Origin: Bacteroidaceae bacterium
GTDB lineage: Bacteria; Bacteroidota; Bacteroidia; Bacteroidales; Bacteroidaceae
Direction of reading: 5' to 3'
DNA: 6,670 nucleotides
Assembly: GCA_017466965.1 (NCBI GenBank)
Contig: JAFTTD010000337.1
Span: forward strand, 1 to 6,670
A program made the translations under genes and the position numbers. Positions within the stretch are counted from its first letter, which is position 1. Each line of letters starts with the position of its first letter. The notes under the pieces were generated by a model. It had not been told where the DNA came from. It made no database searches and saw nothing but the letters and a program-made list of their open reading frames with translations. Positions 4,991-6,670 of the stretch are shown piece by piece.

Positions 4991-6229
4991 TTATTTCATG
5001 CCATTCTTGTGAATACTTATCAATCTTTTTATCTGTTCCTTCATTTTATTCAGAGCATCAACATCTTCACAAGGAAAAGTTCGTACCGTATTGAAATATT
5101 TCTTGCATGATTCATAATCTATATCAAACGATATTACTTCATTCGTCAATCTTAATCTACGCATTTGTTCCTCCTTGCAACTGTCATTCATAAATCCCTC
5201 TATACCAATAGAAGCCTTGAACTTATAAAATGGTTCGTAATATATTATCCCATCCATATAATCTTGCCATATTGTTCCATTATCAGCCCACCAATTATTA
5301 TAGGTTGTTTTCCCGAAGGGAGTATCATTTATACTAAATCCAACAGGCTTGCACTCTGTTATTTCAAAAGCAGCATCCCATTTACCCTGGTCTATCAGTT
5401 CACGAGGTCCAGAGTATTTAAAAGAATCAAGCCAGTTGAGACAAACTATTTTAAATTTGTAATTTCCAAGTTCTTTCTTTATTAAATAGCCTTCGTTTTT
5501 TGCTGATTTATTATTTATTGCATGAGGATGATTGGTTATAAGAAGAGCTTTTCTGCATCCATTTATCGGTTTCTGGCGTTTGTATTGTTTTATGAAATTC
5601 ATAGCCATAATCTTATCACGCACATCATTCTTACCTTCAGAATCAGCAACGGTGTATTTATAATACCACTTTCTGTATTTTGCAGGTGATTTAGCCTTGT
5701 ACCAATCAAATTCCACATCAGTAAGTCCTAATGTTATTTTTATTTCATCAGGCAATTGACTATTAACTCTATAAAGATTATCAATAAAAAAAGAGCGGTT
5801 TGTTTTCTCCCAACAGAAATTATAGTCTTCATCTCTAAGATAGTCCATCTTAGCTTTTTTATATTCATCTTCAGTACTAAATATTCCTTTAATCAACTTA
5901 TTAGCCCTTTCAGTCATGTTTACAACCCCTACTTCGGTATAAACATATCCAATTCGTTCCGCAAAACGAGGATCAGCAATCAAATTATTTATTAACTCAT
6001 ATTGTGTGACATCCCTATGATCACGCTCACCTAATATAACGACATCTGAAGTCTCAAACAAATTGAAGATATATTCAATGGGATCTTCGCCATCATCTAA
6101 GCAGCTTATGTATTCGGATAATACAGATTGAGCACAAACAAAAGGAATTGTTAAAGAATAAAGAAATAATGCTATCCAATATGGTTTTAACAATTCACTT
6201 CTAAAATACAGATCCAAATACTCAAACAT
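4991..6229 (-). CDS. Secreted erythromycin-esterase/ChaN-like protein, unknown substrate
   Basis: The 412-residue protein has a hydrophobic segment at about 18-31 ending in VCA-QS, which fits signal peptidase I cleavage after Ala33, so export to the periplasm or beyond is likely. The mature part shows motifs of the EreA/ChaN/Tiki-like superfamily in the usual order: VVILGERDH (63-71), YTEVG (97-101), GLTDVEFDW (168-176), RDKIMAMNF (204-212) and LLITNHPHAINN (229-240). In erythromycin esterases the equivalent Glu/His residues (here E68, H71, E99, and H234 or H236) line the active site, so catalytic residues appear to be kept. The C-terminal 150 residues are not recognised. The n-region before the hydrophobic segment is long and contains acidic residues; a TTG at codon 13 would give a more ordinary signal peptide, but the ATG at 6229 is kept. 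The HAD gene ends 38 bases upstream on the same strand, so co-transcription is possible. Macrolide hydrolysis should not be assumed; the superfamily also includes haem-related and peptidase-like members. Confidence 0.7.
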   Translation of the reverse strand: MFEYLDLYFRSELLKPYWIALFLYSLTIPFVCAQSVLSEYISCLDDGEDPIEYIFNLFETSDVVILGERDHRDVTQYELINNLIADPRFAERIGYVYTEVGVVNMTERANKLIKGIFSTEDEYKKAKMDYLRDEDYNFCWEKTNRSFFIDNLYRVNSQLPDEIKITLGLTDVEFDWYKAKSPAKYRKWYYKYTVADSEGKNDVRDKIMAMNFIKQYKRQKPINGCRKALLITNHPHAINNKSAKNEGYLIKKELGNYKFKIVCLNWLDSFKYSGPRELIDQGKWDAAFEITECKPVGFSINDTPFGKTTYNNWWADNGTIWQDYMDGIIYYEPFYKFKASIGIEGFMNDSCKEEQMRRLRLTNEVISFDIDYESCKKYFNTVRTFPCEDVDALNKMKEQIKRLISIHKNGMK

Positions 6230-6267
6230 TACAATAAATATGTTATATATAAGAAATAAAAGACTAT

Positions 6268-6670
6268 TTATCCGTTAAGGATTTCAGACAGTTTGTCCCA
6301 CCAGTCAGAATCTTTTTCCACAAGAAGCCCCCGCATCCCCACTCTTTTTGCCGATTCCACATTAGCAGGTCCGTCATCAATGAAAATACATTCTTCAGCT
6401 TTTAAACATTCTGTCTGTAAAACTTTTCTAAAAATACTTTCCGCGGGTTTATAGTCCTTCAGTTCGTAGCTACAAAAAACTTTATGAAAATAATAATCAA
6501 TACTATGCCCGTCAGGACTGAACGCATTGCTTTTAGCCCATTTCATTAAAAAGGGATTTGTATTACTTAACAAATACACATTATAATTTTCCTTCAATCG
6601 TAAAAGATTATTCAACCTACTCTGAGGCACTTCTTTCACGTAACCAAGCCATCCCCACTGTGCCTGCTCA
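6268..6670 (-). CDS. HAD-superfamily phosphatase, 5' end cut by the window
   Basis: C-terminal part of a haloacid dehalogenase-like hydrolase, a cytoplasmic phosphatase family acting on small phosphorylated compounds. The frame remains open to position 6670 (the codons before the GTG at 6639 read EQAQWGWLGY), so the gene starts outside the window and the GTG is not the start. The visible 133 codons contain motif II (YLLSNTN, Ser at fragment residue 35), motif III (DYKP, Lys74) and motif IV (CIFIDDGPANVESAKRVGM, with Asp98 and Asp99). The catalytic DxD motif I would lie in the missing part and cannot be checked. The pattern LLSNTNPFLMKWAK and the ending DWWDKLSEIL fit the subfamily IA proteins common in Bacteroidales, often labelled 'HAD family phosphatase'; the substrate is unknown. 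The gene ends 38 bases before the secreted esterase-like gene on the same strand, with no terminator-like hairpin between them. Confidence 0.88.
   Translation of the reverse strand, partial: EQAQWGWLGYVKEVPQSRLNNLLRLKENYNVYLLSNTNPFLMKWAKSNAFSPDGHSIDYYFHKVFCSYELKDYKPAESIFRKVLQTECLKAEECIFIDDGPANVESAKRVGMRGLLVEKDSDWWDKLSEILNG

Overview
The window looks like an AT-rich chromosomal stretch from an anaerobic Bacteroidales bacterium (Bacteroides, Phocaeicola or Prevotella type). The reasons are protein-level resemblance to families as they appear in that order, AT-rich spacers without clear Shine-Dalgarno sequences, and several promoter-like sites that fit the Bacteroides pattern TTTG, about 20 bases, TAnnTTTG. 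The genus is inferred, not shown.

Layout from left to right. Positions 1-106 cannot be assigned to a gene. Positions 107-511 (minus) hold the first 134 codons of a hexuronate-type MFS transporter (ExuT-like) whose reading frame stops after about three membrane segments, where the family normally has twelve; the similarity ends near position 120. Upstream of it, on the same strand, are folB (655-1029, dihydroneopterin aldolase, folate synthesis) and the large nrdJ (1147-3693, class II adenosylcobalamin-dependent ribonucleotide reductase). A hairpin followed by a T-run separates nrdJ from folB and ends only 13 bases before the folB start codon.

A 314-base AT-rich spacer separates nrdJ from a divergent gene at 4008-4745 (plus), an NfsA-type FMN nitroreductase or flavin oxidoreductase. 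This spacer carries two well-formed Bacteroides-type promoters pointing away from each other, and the nitroreductase promoter is followed directly by a short palindrome that could be an operator. A long hairpin (4839-4893) with T-rich tails on both strands separates the nitroreductase from two convergent minus-strand genes: a secreted protein of 412 residues with erythromycin-esterase/ChaN-like motifs (4991-6229), and the 3' part of a HAD-family phosphatase (6268-6670) that runs off the right end.

The genes do not form one obvious pathway. nrdJ (deoxynucleotides) and folB (tetrahydrofolate, needed for thymidylate) both serve DNA precursor synthesis, and the nitroreductase is a redox enzyme. 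I see no CRISPR array, transposase, integrase, tRNA, rRNA or recognisable riboswitch. I found no convincing undescribed multi-gene system. The points most worth following are the broken transporter and its unexplained flank, the folB leader hairpin, the nitroreductase operator candidate, and the uncharacterised secreted esterase-like protein.
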